Assembly (NCBI GenBank): GCA_024036415.1
Contig: JAMWET010004999.1
Coordinates: forward strand, 1-64,000
DNA length: 64,000 nt
Reading direction: 5' to 3'
Source of the DNA: Prochilodus magdalenae
Taxonomy: Eukaryota; Chordata; Actinopteri; Characiformes; Prochilodontidae
Position numbers and translations under genes: made by a program
Notes under the pieces: model-generated
Seen by the model: the letters and a program-made list of their open reading frames with translations, nothing else
Told to the model about the DNA's origin: nothing
Databases searched by the model: none
In this document: one piece after another, positions 1 to 10,560 of the stretch
How positions within the stretch are numbered: the first letter of the stretch is position 1
Layout of the letters: each line of letters begins with the position of its first letter

Positions 1-612
1 TCTCTGAACAGCAGCACGTTCATTTGTTTTGTTTTTTACTGTGTAATGAATCCAGAATAATTCCATAAATACACAAGTAAATAATAGAAACACAAGGTTA
101 AAAAAAAAATAAATAAAACAAACAAAAGCTCTCTTTTCTGGTAATAGCACAAATTTTCTATAGCTAGAGCTCAGCATTACAGAAGCAACATAACCAACAT
201 AAAAGCACAAAAACTTGCAGTTTTTTCTAAAAGTTAGGTACACTCTGTAAAATGCTGTTTTACAACCTAAAAACAGACTTCATTTGGTAACAGATAACTG
301 GGTTTATTTAACTCAAATACTTTATTGGACCAATAAAAGTATTTATTTAAAGTTGATTAAACACAGATCAATCTTGTTAACACAAAGTATTTCTTTAGGT
401 TGAACTGACAAACCATGGTTTACAGTGTAGAACTCTACAGTCAGAAAATATTTTAAAAAATAAATCCAAAAACATGCCAACAAACTGCAAATTAGCTCAG
501 CAATCTATTTTCATTTTTTCTATTAATTCTCCTGACTTCTACCTAATCTTTTTTTTTTTTACGTTTAGTCACACATTGGACAAATTATCATATCAATCTG
601 ATGGCCAAAATC
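1..612. other. AT-rich stretch without a recognised gene
   Basis: I see no open frame with a recognisable product here. It lies just beyond the stop codon of the hAT remnant and may include that element's 3' untranslated end, but I could not locate a terminal inverted repeat or target-site duplication that would fix the boundary. Confidence 0.4.
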
Positions 613-2935
613 TTAAAGATTTTTGGCCAAGAAAGCCAGCATATTTACTTTGCTTGGTTTTAAGCATGAACGCTGACAGGTCACTACATTTCCTGAGGCA
701 CTGAAAAGTCTTTCAGAGGGTGCACTAGTGGCAGGCACACAAAGATACTTCCTGGCGAGCACACTTAAATGAGGAAAGGTTGTTTGTTGTTTGTGTGTGT
801 TCCACGAGGTGGTGTGTGTTGTTACCCTCCAGCCTTGGTCAAAATGATGCTCCCTCGCTCTCAATTGTGGGCATGAGAAGATAGTTGTTAAATTCTGATT
901 CGAAAACAGCTTGGGCAGTGGGCAGTGGTACAGAGGAGGATGTAGAGGGGATGGCAGACTCTAACAGGCTTCCTAGAGTCCTGTTTTCACTTGGTGCTCC
1001 ATGGCTCTGATAAGACCCTGTCTGTACTTCTGCTGTGGCATCAAAAACAGGTTCCCTCTCCTAGAAAAGACATAGTAAAGGTTATTTGCAGCATGAGAAA
1101 ATGTCTAGAGTCGTGTCTAGATCATTCTCGGCATTGAGGGATTTTTACCTTTTGTGTTGGCTTCATTTCAGCCATCAATTTTGCCTTGATTTCTATGAGG
1201 TTTTCAGCACTGATGTAGTCTGCCTTGTACCTGGGATCCAGAAAAGAAAAAGTGTCCAGTAGAGACTGTGTTGCAGAATCCTCATACTTACTGTCCTCAT
1301 ACTTCCTGTCCATGTAGTCCAGAATTTTGGCTTTGACTAAGTGTGTCAGCTCACTGTCCTCCTAATCTTCTGCAAGAGTCTTTGTCTTCAGCAGCTAAAG
1401 AACTGGTTGCACATAAGATATGCTCACATAATCTTCTCCAGACAGGGTGTCGGTAAACTCCTGTAGTGGCTTCAGTGCCCTGTTTACTGATTCGAGGACC
1501 TCTAAGTCCTGCCATGAAGGAACCAGATGTCAATTATTTCTGTTCTCTGAAGGAACCTGTGACAGGGCCCGCTGCTGCTCCAATATTCTGTCCATCATCC
1601 GCTGCCTTGTGCACCATCTTGTTGGGCATTCTGTAATTAGAGAATGCTCCGGCAGGTTCAACTCCCTGAGCTTTCTTCAGTGCTTCCTTCTTTTTTCCAA
1701 CTGTGTGAGAAATGTCCAACCAGCTTTTTACATATTCCTCTAGCACGATCAATGCGACTGTCACCTTTAACTGCATCTTCTGTGGGGGAAAGCCCACAAA
1801 AATGATTTTAATCGACCGATTTTGAAGCTGAATAAAATTAGTTATTTAAAGCAGGTAAATATGATTTTATGACATGAATTTGCATATCATATACATTGTA
1901 CGTAAGCACAGCACACTGAGCCCAACTCTTCAAAGAGCAAATAAAAAATAAATCAAATACCAACTTTATTATAATTTCAAGTGTTGTTGTTCAGACAGTA
2001 TGCATAAAAATAGGTCTCATAAATTAAATGATTACTGTATACAAGTGACTATAAAAAATTGCGAGGAAAATGGTTGAAATTAAAATTAACACTTACCAAT
2101 GGCAAGGTGGAGTCTGTGTTCAAAACACTGAAGTCTAGGTCAGTCATTCAGTTCTGTGGCTTTGATCATATTTGTGGCGTTACCTGTGGTAACACACACC
2201 AGGCACGCTTCGCGAAACTCCAGCTCGTCAAAGCGTCTCGCAAGCCCAGAGCTATGTTTTCCCCACTGTGTTCTTCAGGAAAATAGGATGTTTGCAAACA
2301 TCGACTTTCAGTTCAAAGTCCTGGTTAATGAAGTGAACTGTCAAGCTCACGTAGGGCTCCGTTGTCCTACTGGACCACAGATCCGTTGTACACGCAAAGA
2401 ATTCAATTTGCTTCACCTCTAACGCATTGAGCATACATCTCGGGTACAGCAACATGGGAGAAATGCCTTGGTGACGGAATCTTGTACCGTTTATCCACCT
2501 TGTTTAGTAAGTGCACAAAGCCTTCTTTGCTAATCGTTTTAAATGGTCCTATATCTTTAGCCAAGTAATATGTGATGGCACCGGTTATTTCTTTGTGACA
2601 CCCGGGAACCCAGATCATATGGAGTCACGCTTTCAAACATTTGAGCAATGGATTTTTGCATGGTCATCTCGATTAAAACCAAAGTATTCCCAGACTACAG
2701 ACATGCCTCCCCCTTTTGGAACCAATTCCTCCTCACTTGTGTCTTCGCTTTTCGAAGATTTTTCGACACTTGGCTTGGCTGTGCATATTTTTTTCCCGGA
2801 CTAAGAGATCGGTCTAATGAGCGTGTTCACCTCTCTCTGGCTCCTGCTTACTTACGTCACGTGATCATAGTCTGCAGCGTTAAGAGCTCCACCTGTTGCT
2901 GCACGCGGATAATGCATGCAGGCAATGCAATTTGA
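613..2935 (-). pseudogene. BED-type hAT transposase remnant (copy 1)
   Basis: These are the decayed pieces of a ZBED-like hAT transposase read on the minus strand. In order from the 5' side: a BED-finger start (SVVWEYFGF near 2,690), a block with FKTISKEGFVHLL and IPSPRHFSHV (2,403-2,618), the DLWSSRTTEPYVSLT block (2,252-2,455), a middle segment (1,534-1,797), the SFLDPRYKADYI block (1,122-1,313), and the C-terminal dimerisation block with SERLFSASGNVV, ending at a TAA at 613-615. The cysteines expected in the BED finger are not visible after SVVWEYFGFNRDD, so the finger appears deleted. Frames shift several times between blocks. Family assignment rests on these hAT signatures. Terminal repeats were not found, so the outer limits are approximate. 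No functional transposase can be made from this copy. Confidence 0.8.
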
Positions 2936-3518
2936 TTTTGCTGTTATTCAAGGCATTATCGTGGCTCTTTCGATGTGTTTATCGTGAAACCTCATATCGC
3001 GATAAAAATTAATTATAAAAATTATTATACAATTACCAGAGAATTATAAAAGCTCTCTGATTTTGTTACACAAGTTTAAAATGTTGCTTTACACTCTGGC
3101 GCACCTTCTCACAATTTGGCAAGAATCTAAACTATATTAACAGAGAATAGTTTCCAAAATATTCATAGAATCAATAACTATTTCCAAACCTCTACATGTA
3201 ATTTATTTTCAGAACAAATTGCAAGAGTAATGAGCAACATCTCTTGCTTCCAATAAAATATAGTTCACCACGTGATTCAGTGTATATTATACATGTACTG
3301 TATTTCATACATGCATTATAAAATGGGTTTAATGATAAGTGATCATTGTCATTTCTGTTAAAGACTTATGGAAGTTTGTAAATGTTAAGATATGATCCGA
3401 GCCCTGCATGACTTTTGTTTATTAAACAGTTTTAAAGCTTTTATTTTTAATAAGTGCGGAACGCTATACTCTGGATTTACTGCAGCTAAGACGTGGATTA
3501 ATCTGTTTAATCTGTTAA
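2936..3518. other. Likely hAT end sequence and AT-rich spacer
   Basis: No gene is seen. The segment near 2,950-3,010 contains TCG-rich short motifs (TATCGTG, ATATCGCGAT) of the kind found at the ends of fish hAT elements, so part of it is probably the 5' end of the hAT remnant. The rest is AT-rich with no recognisable coding content. Confidence 0.35.
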
Positions 3519-4021
3519 TCATGTCCAGCTATGGACATGTTTACGGTCACAAGAGCAGGTGAGAGTGCTTCTCAGCAATGCCCCAATATTTACTCCTGTA
3601 TGCGTGTTGTTCAAAACGTGTGTTCGAAGAACGTCATTCTTCATTTGCCAGTCAGCATCACTGAAATGAAAGTTATGGTTACATATGCTTCGGTTGTACA
3701 CGACGTCCAGCCGTCTGTTGTGACTGCGACTCGTCCTGCATCCATTAGCTTGCGTTTAATGTCATCCTGTATGTCTTGATACAGTTTAGGTATGAGGTGT
3801 TGTCGAGAGGGAATGCTGTATTTCGGCTCCAGCGTGTGCTGAAGTTCACGAAAGTCTTCATTTTCCACAACACTGTAGGGCCGCATATCCTTGCAAATGC
3901 AATAAGAGATGACAGACTCAATACGCATCGCTCTTTTTGGAAGTGCGACTCAAATTTTGAGGAAAAACTGGGGGCAATAGCGATGCGGGGAATTATGCAG
4001 ATAATGTTCGAACACACGTGA
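3519..4021 (-). pseudogene. Second BED-type hAT transposase fragment
   Basis: Two overlapping minus-strand frames encode the N-terminal-middle part of a ZBED-like hAT transposase. The readings RPYSVVENEDFRELQ, IPSRQHLIPKL and TTDGWTSCTTEAYVTI are the same signatures seen in the other hAT copies of this window, but the sequence is clearly distinct from the copies at 613-2,935 and 17,134-19,920. Only about 130 codons remain. The BED finger and the whole C-terminal half are missing. A (TG)n/(TA)n microsatellite follows directly on the high-coordinate side and may mark the break. This is a non-functional relic. Confidence 0.75.
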
Positions 4022-4073
4022 ATAAAACGCAGTCATCGATGTTTATGCGTCACTTCGATGCACCAGATCATAT

Positions 4074-4106
4074 CATATATATATATATATGTGTGTGTGT
4101 ATACAT

Positions 4107-4193
<87 letters not shown>

Positions 4194-4211
4194 TGTATAT
4201 ATATATATATG
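4074..4211. repeat. Compound (TA)n/(TG)n microsatellite
   Basis: About 138 bases of alternating TA and TG runs, with short interruptions (ACATACG and TATGTATA). The open frames through it in all phases are low-complexity artefacts of the repeat. It abuts the hAT fragment on its left. Confidence 0.95.
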
Positions 4212-5288
4212 AGAAAATGTGCACTAACAACTACATACAGACACAAATTTACACATATGCGCATATATATCTAACGCAGCTGAAAGTGTATTATGTGAGA
4301 GTTAACTACCATTTTGAAAGAAGCAGATGCATTTCTATTAGAGTAGAGTCAACTAGGCGAGGGATTACTCATCTGGGTGCATTCTGTGTATTTCTGTTTT
4401 CTTATGGCTCAGTTTCACTGTTTTATAGTGATTTTTTATTTTGCACAAAAACATGCAGTGTTTTAACCATCTAATCTAATAATACGGCACATCAATCCTA
4501 AATATCTGTTTGGTTACACTCCTGCTACAAACTGAATAACCATTAAGGGCAGTGTGTCTGTTGCTTTGTGTGGACACATATATCTTCATAAAAAATGAGG
4601 CTAGAGCTCATGTCATTTGTTTTGATGCTCTCTGAATTCCAAAAATACAATTTGAGCTTTTGTCTGAACTGGGGGAACTTCCTATCCATTTGTCTTTTTG
4701 TCTGCCAGTTCTTCATTTGAGACGCATAATCTGAATAATTTTAAGGAAACACTTTTTAGTATACAACCTTTTTTTCTTTTTTTCAAACTTCAAAATAATA
4801 ATGTTTATTATTATTATTATTTGTTTTTACTGCATTGTTTTGTTTTTATATTTTCATGCGTGTATGCTCACTTAAAGGGCCACATTTACTAAACCTTCCA
4901 TAGATACCAGAGTAAAGGTGTACACGAACAGCTTTAAAGCTTCATAAATCCCTAAATAACACATGGATGCATGTTAAAGAGCCTCTTAACCCACCTGTAT
5001 CCTCCCAGATAACATGTGCTTCCCATAGCAGGTAACTTCTCACAAAAGCATCTTTTTTATTTCAGCTTTATTGTAATTGTCTGTCTGTACTAAAAAGTGT
5101 GAACAGCTGTGGGTTTGTAGCTGACATTTATATAGAAAGTCAATATTTAGCCTTTTAATCAAATCAAAAAGCTGTTTTGTTTAAGGTTTGGTAATTTGGA
5201 GATCTGTACGCACTGTTAATTAGTAAGGTCTCAGGGGTCCTCTCCACAGTCAAACGCTTTCTGCACCCCCAGAACTCCTGCACTCACC
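4212..5288. other. No gene recognised
   Basis: AT-rich sequence with short homopolymer and (TTA)n runs, for example around 4,800-4,820. I see no conserved coding block, no splice-linked exons and no RNA gene. Confidence 0.4.
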
Positions 5289-5432
5289 TGATTTTCTTTT
5301 TTCAGCTTCCTCCTTCAGACCCTTGGCTGCTAGGTCTGATACTAATGCCATGTTGTTAACCATGTTCTGGGTTTTAAGGCGCATGTAATGTCTGTGGGGC
5401 TTGAATAATTTTTGCTGTCGTTTTAAAACCAC
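5289..5432 (-). pseudogene. Exon-like block sharing its 3' end with the block at 9.95-10.33 kb
   Basis: A minus-strand frame of about 48 codons ends GLKEEAEKRKSG and runs into GTGAGTGCAGG, a good splice donor. The block at 9,953-10,330 ends with a related reading (LKEAALNLKK...) followed by the same GTGAGTGC donor context, and the downstream flanks also match in part. This looks like a duplicated exon. I do not recognise the encoded domain. It lies 3' of the channel-like exon pair at 6,770-7,160 on the same strand, so it may be a later exon of the same broken gene. Function is unknown and confidence in expression is low. Confidence 0.35.
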
Positions 5433-6769
5433 TATATAATTTCCTTCAAATTAATCCAGCTATAGTCTGGACTGGGAACATGACTAAATTCAGGTGCAAC
5501 AGGTACTCCAGCTGTGAAATGTGAAGGAAAGGAAACATGGATTCATGTTTCTCACTGTAAGATTGTGCCTGCTTCTCAACTGTTTTAGGGTCAGTCAGGA
5601 AGAAGGTGGGTAATGTATAGAGCCTCAAGGAAGAACTGTGATTTCTATTATCATGGGGGTTACCCTTGAGGTGAAGATACCACAACACACTGTGCATTAC
5701 CATAACAGCCTTCTCTGAAGGACAGACCGTGTGGAGAAGCAGGTAACCTTACAGAACAGTAACCTGCAAACTTTAAGGTGCATTTCACTGCCTTTCCGAT
5801 TTAGTTTTGTCTGTTAGGACTCCCAATCAACACAATGTTCCCCAGCTGGGAGAGTGAAGGCCAAGATGTGCTTCCTCTAAGAGAATGTGAAACGCTACCT
5901 CATTTCAAATTCTTAATTACTACACATCCACAGTCTACCTCATGAATCATGGTACTTAACTGACTATAAAACACACTACTACTAATGTTTTCAGTTTTTT
6001 TTCTACTGTATCTTCCCTGTTTTCACAAACAGGTTTTGAATCTTGATACATCTTAGTGTCTCTCAGTAAGGCATTGACCAGCATGTTTGCTAATTTAACA
6101 TGCATACTTCCTGTTTGTTCTACAGATGTGTATATATTTTCTGGATCTATAGTATCTGTGGCTGCAGTTGATTGTGTATGACCACCTGTGACTATGCTTA
6201 AAGTGGATCCCCTGTAGCCTCGTGCCCAATCTATAAGACACCAGCGATGGCACCTCGGGATCCACATCCCATGAACACAATTCTCACCTACACATGCAGT
6301 AGTAGTGTCTCTCAGTAGGGCATCGGGTCACAATATTTGCTAATGCAACATGCGTACTTCTTGGCGTGGACTTCTAGAGGCGCCTAATGAGTCCTGTAAT
6401 GACAAACCCATGTAGCATGAAAATTCTCAAGCAGTTTCTGCAGATTTGGAGGGCAGATGGCCACCCTCAAATCCTACAAGTGTTTTTTTTTTTTTTTTTT
6501 TCTTTAAGCATTCAGCACATCTGATTTCACAATAACCTTCTTTCTCTTTAATATCAAACAATTCTAAGAACTGGTGCTATTCTTTAATAATTTCATTAGT
6601 AATTAATTTGACATCTTCACACACATTAAACTGGCAGTATAAACTTCTGAAATCAATGATTGTAATTATCACTGTTAACGCCTATTCATAAGAATGGGTG
6701 GGCTTAATGATAAATTACCTAATTATGTAGAAATAACACTTTACCAGAACTAAGGGGATGTAGATGATT
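5433..6769. other. Spacer with short duplicated segments
   Basis: No gene is identified. Two features stand out. A segment near 5,820-5,877 (ACAATGTTCCCCAGCTGGG) recurs in similar form near 9,728. A roughly 59-bp motif beginning TGTCTCTCAGTA occurs twice, at about 6,055-6,113 and 6,306-6,364. A 103-codon minus-strand frame at 5,956-6,267 has no recognisable domain. A run of about 20 T occurs near 6,480-6,502. Confidence 0.4.
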
Positions 6770-7160
6770 ATGGCCCGGAGAGCATAGTAAGGATTAAAGT
6801 TGAGGACTGAGGATGCTCCCTGTAAATACTGCTGCCAGAGACACAGCAGCAACTGATCAAATTCAATCCCCTCTTCCAAAAGCCACACGGCTCCACTTAG
6901 ACTTTCATACAGAACTCAGCATATAAAAAACAAAAAGAGCTCAGACACCCGCAGGACAGATAAAATACTAATAACCTCCTACATTTCACTCTCATTCGTT
7001 TACCTCTCTCTCATATAAACAGTTTAAATCAAACTAACTCTTGTTTTTTAACACCCTGTACATCCCTGGGTTAACATACTCTACCACCGGGGCAATGAAG
7101 ACCATGTCAATAATAAACGCAATCAGTGCATTAAAAACGGGTGCTGAGAGATGATGTGAA
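6770..7160 (-). pseudogene. Cation-channel-like S1-S2 exon pair, broken (unit A)
   Basis: Two exon-like blocks are read on the minus strand. The first (about 7,060-7,160) gives a hydrophobic helix reading ALIAFIIDMVFIAPVVEY followed by NPGMYR and a splice-donor-like GTGTTAA. The second (about 6,770-6,960) gives a reading with EFCMKV and VEPCGFWKRGLN. The motif of a membrane helix with EFxLKVY followed by a W-K-S/R-G-x-N turn is typical of S1-S2/S3 segments in voltage-gated cation channels. CatSper-type channels are the closest I can recall. A stop interrupts the reading, the acceptor before the second block is CGG rather than CAG, and the frame changes. It is parallel to unit B at 9,953-10,560. 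The ion-channel identity is an inference from short motifs. Confidence 0.4.
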
Positions 7161-7169
7161 ATTGTCCTG

Positions 7170-7312
7170 CAAGCATTAAATTTGGAAGTAAAAAGGTGTT
7201 GTGTACTTTTAGTGTTTTCAGTTTAATATCAAACAGAATTTCATAATCACTGCTTTCTGTCCTCAGTAGCATTTCACATTCAGGCCCAACTTTTCTGGAA
7301 TTGGGGTTGTAT
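7170..7312 (-). repeat. Fragment of a dispersed fish MITE-like element
   Basis: The end reading CCCAACTTTTCTGGAATTG, then GGGGTTGTAT, matches the terminal consensus I associate with a very common non-autonomous DNA element of fishes that ends in a run like GGAAACGGGGTTGT. A fuller copy of the same family lies in pkd2 intron 1 and a short one near 48,000. Only one end is preserved here. Confidence 0.4.
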
Positions 7313-9952
7313 ATAATGTCTTCAGCGTAGGTGAAGAGTGTAGCTCCGTCTGGTGTACCAGAATATAGCCTGTGTCACACCCAGTACCAATATAACCCCA
7401 AAAAACAACACAGGGTCAAATAAAATAGATATTTAATGTGTTCAGTGTTTTAGCTACAACGTTTAGCCACAAAACCTGTCCCAGTAAAGTTGCTAAGAAT
7501 GCTAATCCTTTTACTGTAAGTGGATGTGTGTGGGAGATATGCCCTTTACAGAAGTTCTGCTGGGCACTCTTGGTGGTGGTGAGGGACCAGGTGAGGTTCT
7601 CTGTGATATGATTTTCACTGCAGAGCCGGTGATGTTCACTGGGGGTTGGTCACCTAAATATTAAATAATTTTGTGACCGACATAACCCTTCACAAATGTC
7701 ATAAGTGGACCTCTGAAGTTATACAAAACAGACAAATGTAGGATGTACACACTTTAAGAACGTCACCTGAGTGTCCTCAATACTTCAGATTACTGTGTTT
7801 CTGTCAGGAGTAGCATCAAACCTATCTCTCTTTCTAGCTTCTACAGACAAACTGCAGTATCTTAAACGCCTGTTATCTTTATAATGCACTCCTGTAGTGC
7901 GTTTACATTCCTATGTAGTGCACTATGTAGGGAGCACGGAGGAGCTTGATATTGAGCCCCAGTGTGGGAATAGGATGGAGGCGTAGTTGAGTTGGTGCTT
8001 TATAAGACACAAATTCACTATATAATATTCAGTTGTAAAGTGAATAAATACTTAGTGATCCCAATAACTTTGAACTTAACTGAAGATAAAAGGATAATTC
8101 CTGGCTTCCTTTCTGAGTTTATGAGCTGTATGTGGTATGTCCTTCTGCCTGTATCTTCTGACTTTGATTGCCTTCCTCGTTCTGGATAAAATTTGCTGGT
8201 ATTTATTCTCGTGGTGTTTTTGTTCCTGTTGTCAAAAGACTTCTGTACTCCAGTCTCAACAAACAAACACTCCTATTTAAGAACTAGAGATTAGAGAGAG
8301 AGAATTATTTGAATTTTGCATGTGCTTTATATATAAGCTGTCCTGACTCTTACCGCCTTAAGTCAAGTTGAAACTGTAGGAAGAGTTGTTCTCTTCCGTT
8401 AATAACATGCACAGTTTTATCAGAAATAAACTAATAGTTTAGCACTGTACTGGAAAAAGTCTGCATTGACTGAAAGATGGAATTGGTGTTAATCAGTAAG
8501 ATTTTAAAACATTATATGAAACTGATTATTCATTATAGATTCTGCAAAATTCTTAGTTTTACAAAGTCTGACCGAAAAGGAAACTGTCCTGGAATACTAA
8601 AGGAACAGTAAAATATCACCCACACCCGATGATTTTAATAAATTATGTAGATGTAGTGTGTTTTAAAACCCTCATGCTGTAGAATAACTTGTGGTCACAT
8701 TAGAATTAATCACGTAAATGTGTTTTGTTCATCACAAAACAATCTGTTCTAAACAGACTGTGCTTGCAGCAGTGAATCCACAGTCAGAGTTTACTGTTAC
8801 AGCTCTAATGCTAATTTACAGCGGAAAGCCAAATCCAAAACACGTTACAACAGTAAGTGTAATAGCAGTAAAAGCAGAAAGCAGTGATTAATCAATTTTA
8901 CTTGTATGACACGGAAAACACCACAAAACATGTTTTACTTCATTAACATGTCTCTTATGTGCCTAACTGCTCCTGAAAAAGTTACTACGGGAGCATGTTT
9001 AGTACACTGAGATTTAATCATAAGGTTCTCAGCTTCTTCTGTAGTTAGTAATCTTTTTGGAGGAGTTGGTTCTCTTTAATGCCATCATCTGAGGAAGATG
9101 ATGCTACAGGTGAATTGAGATCCCCAATCTTCAAATAGTGTTTACATTTGGGATTGGTTAGTTTCCCAAACCCGTGTAGTGATATCCATCACTAGAGTGT
9201 GACGTTGTTGAATGCACTTCCTTCTGAGGGAATGAAGTTCAGATGAATTTAATCTTCTGTAAACTTTATAAATCACTGCTTTCTTTTTTTTTTCCATTTA
9301 CCCATGGTAAAATGTTGGGTGTTAATATTCCATAGTTGAGTTATTTAAACCCAAAGTTGTCTGTACAACCTAGAGTGGTCTGTGACACCAGACAGTTTTA
9401 ATGGCATTTTCAACTTGGACCAAATGTTATCTAGAATAAGGTTAGGTCAGCTATTCAGGTGTTAATAAACACGTTCATTTGTGAAATGTATAGGGGAGCG
9501 ATAGGGGAGTGAAACGTGTGTGTGTGTGTTGCTCACTTGTACATTGGTGGTTTTTTGCTACAGCTCATTTCATTGGTTGTGATGTTGTCCTGTGTGCAAA
9601 GAGACCTTCTGATCTGTTGGAGAGTTTGGGGAAAATTCTCACCCATCTGCATTTTGGTTTGCTGCCAGTTCAACATTATTTACGTTAGGTGTCTCCAATG
9701 AAGAAGAAAATAGCCCACCCCCTATTAAAACAATGTTCCCTATCTGGGAGAGTGAAGGCTAAGAATTTGAGTCATGAGTCAGTTGTCATGTCTTCATCAG
9801 TAGAAGGATGATTTGGGATATGAGGCGTATGCGTTATACTGGACCTTCTATTTAAGCCTTAATATGTAAACATACACACCATTTATTCATGAGGTTCTGG
9901 GGTTTGACCCGCAACTCTGCCTGCACCCCCCTGACCTTAACTAGCACTCACC
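7313..9952. other. No gene; contains dispersed repeat segments
   Basis: No recognisable coding block was found over this 2.6 kb. Two segments recur elsewhere in the window: 8,100-8,170 resembles 45,010-45,080, and 9,290-9,390 resembles 45,239-45,312. A short (TG)n tract occurs near 9,518. The segment at 9,728-9,765 resembles 5,832-5,870. Confidence 0.45.
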
Positions 9953-10560
9953 TGACTTCCAATAATCAGCTCCAGGGTTCTTTTCTTCAGTTTATTGGTA
10001 ACAAGCTTCTTTAAATTCAGTGCTGCCTCCTTCAGACCCTCCTACTGTGGTATTTCTTTTTTGTGCTGTTTGACATTCAGGTTTATATTTGGTTCTTCTA
10101 GTGTCAATTTCAGAGTGTGGTGTAATGCTAAAGTAAGCTTTAAGTTTACTAATAATGGTCATTACATCACTAAGGAATGATGTTGCTCCTTCTGTAACAC
10201 TGCTACCACAGATAGCACTAGGAAAGCAGTGCTGAACACATTTAGACCGCTTTTCCAAAAGCCACGCAGCTCCACGTAGACTTTTAGACAAAACTCCAGC
10301 GCGTAAAGAAACAAACACTTTCTCCGGCACCTGCAGGACAAAACATACCGTTAAACTCTCCTACTCTTTCACTCTTTAAACTCGCAGTTTAAATCAGACT
10401 AACTTGATTTATTTTTTTTTAACATACCCTGTACATCCCTGAGTTGATGTACTCTACCGTCAGGGCAATGACAACAATGTCAAGGATGGTGATGAACGGT
10501 CAGTGCATCAAAGAAAGGGTGCCGAGTGATGGAGAAGATAAAGGTGTGCAATTGAGCATC
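9953..10560 (-). pseudogene. Cation-channel-like S1-S2 exon pair, broken (unit B)
   Basis: Minus-strand exon-like blocks parallel unit A. The first (about 10,440-10,560) reads HPFFDAL, then after a frame change ITILDIVVIALTVEY and INSGMYR, then GTATG. After about 110 bases and a CTGCAG acceptor the second block (9,992-10,330) begins VPEKVF. In the +1 frame it reads YALEFCLKVYVELRGFW and KSGLNVF, then hydrophobic AFLVLSVVAVL. It ends LKEAALNLKK... before a GTGAGTGC donor at about 9,953. The HPxF plus hydrophobic S1, and the EFCLKVY...FWKSGxN S2-S3 turn, fit the voltage-gated cation channel fold, with CatSper-type as the best guess. At least two frame changes make it non-functional. The pairing with unit A indicates an old local duplication. 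Confidence 0.42.

Noticed and set aside
4018..4474. Several open frames rich in Cys-Val or Tyr-Ile
   Set aside because: They are translations of the TG/TA microsatellite.
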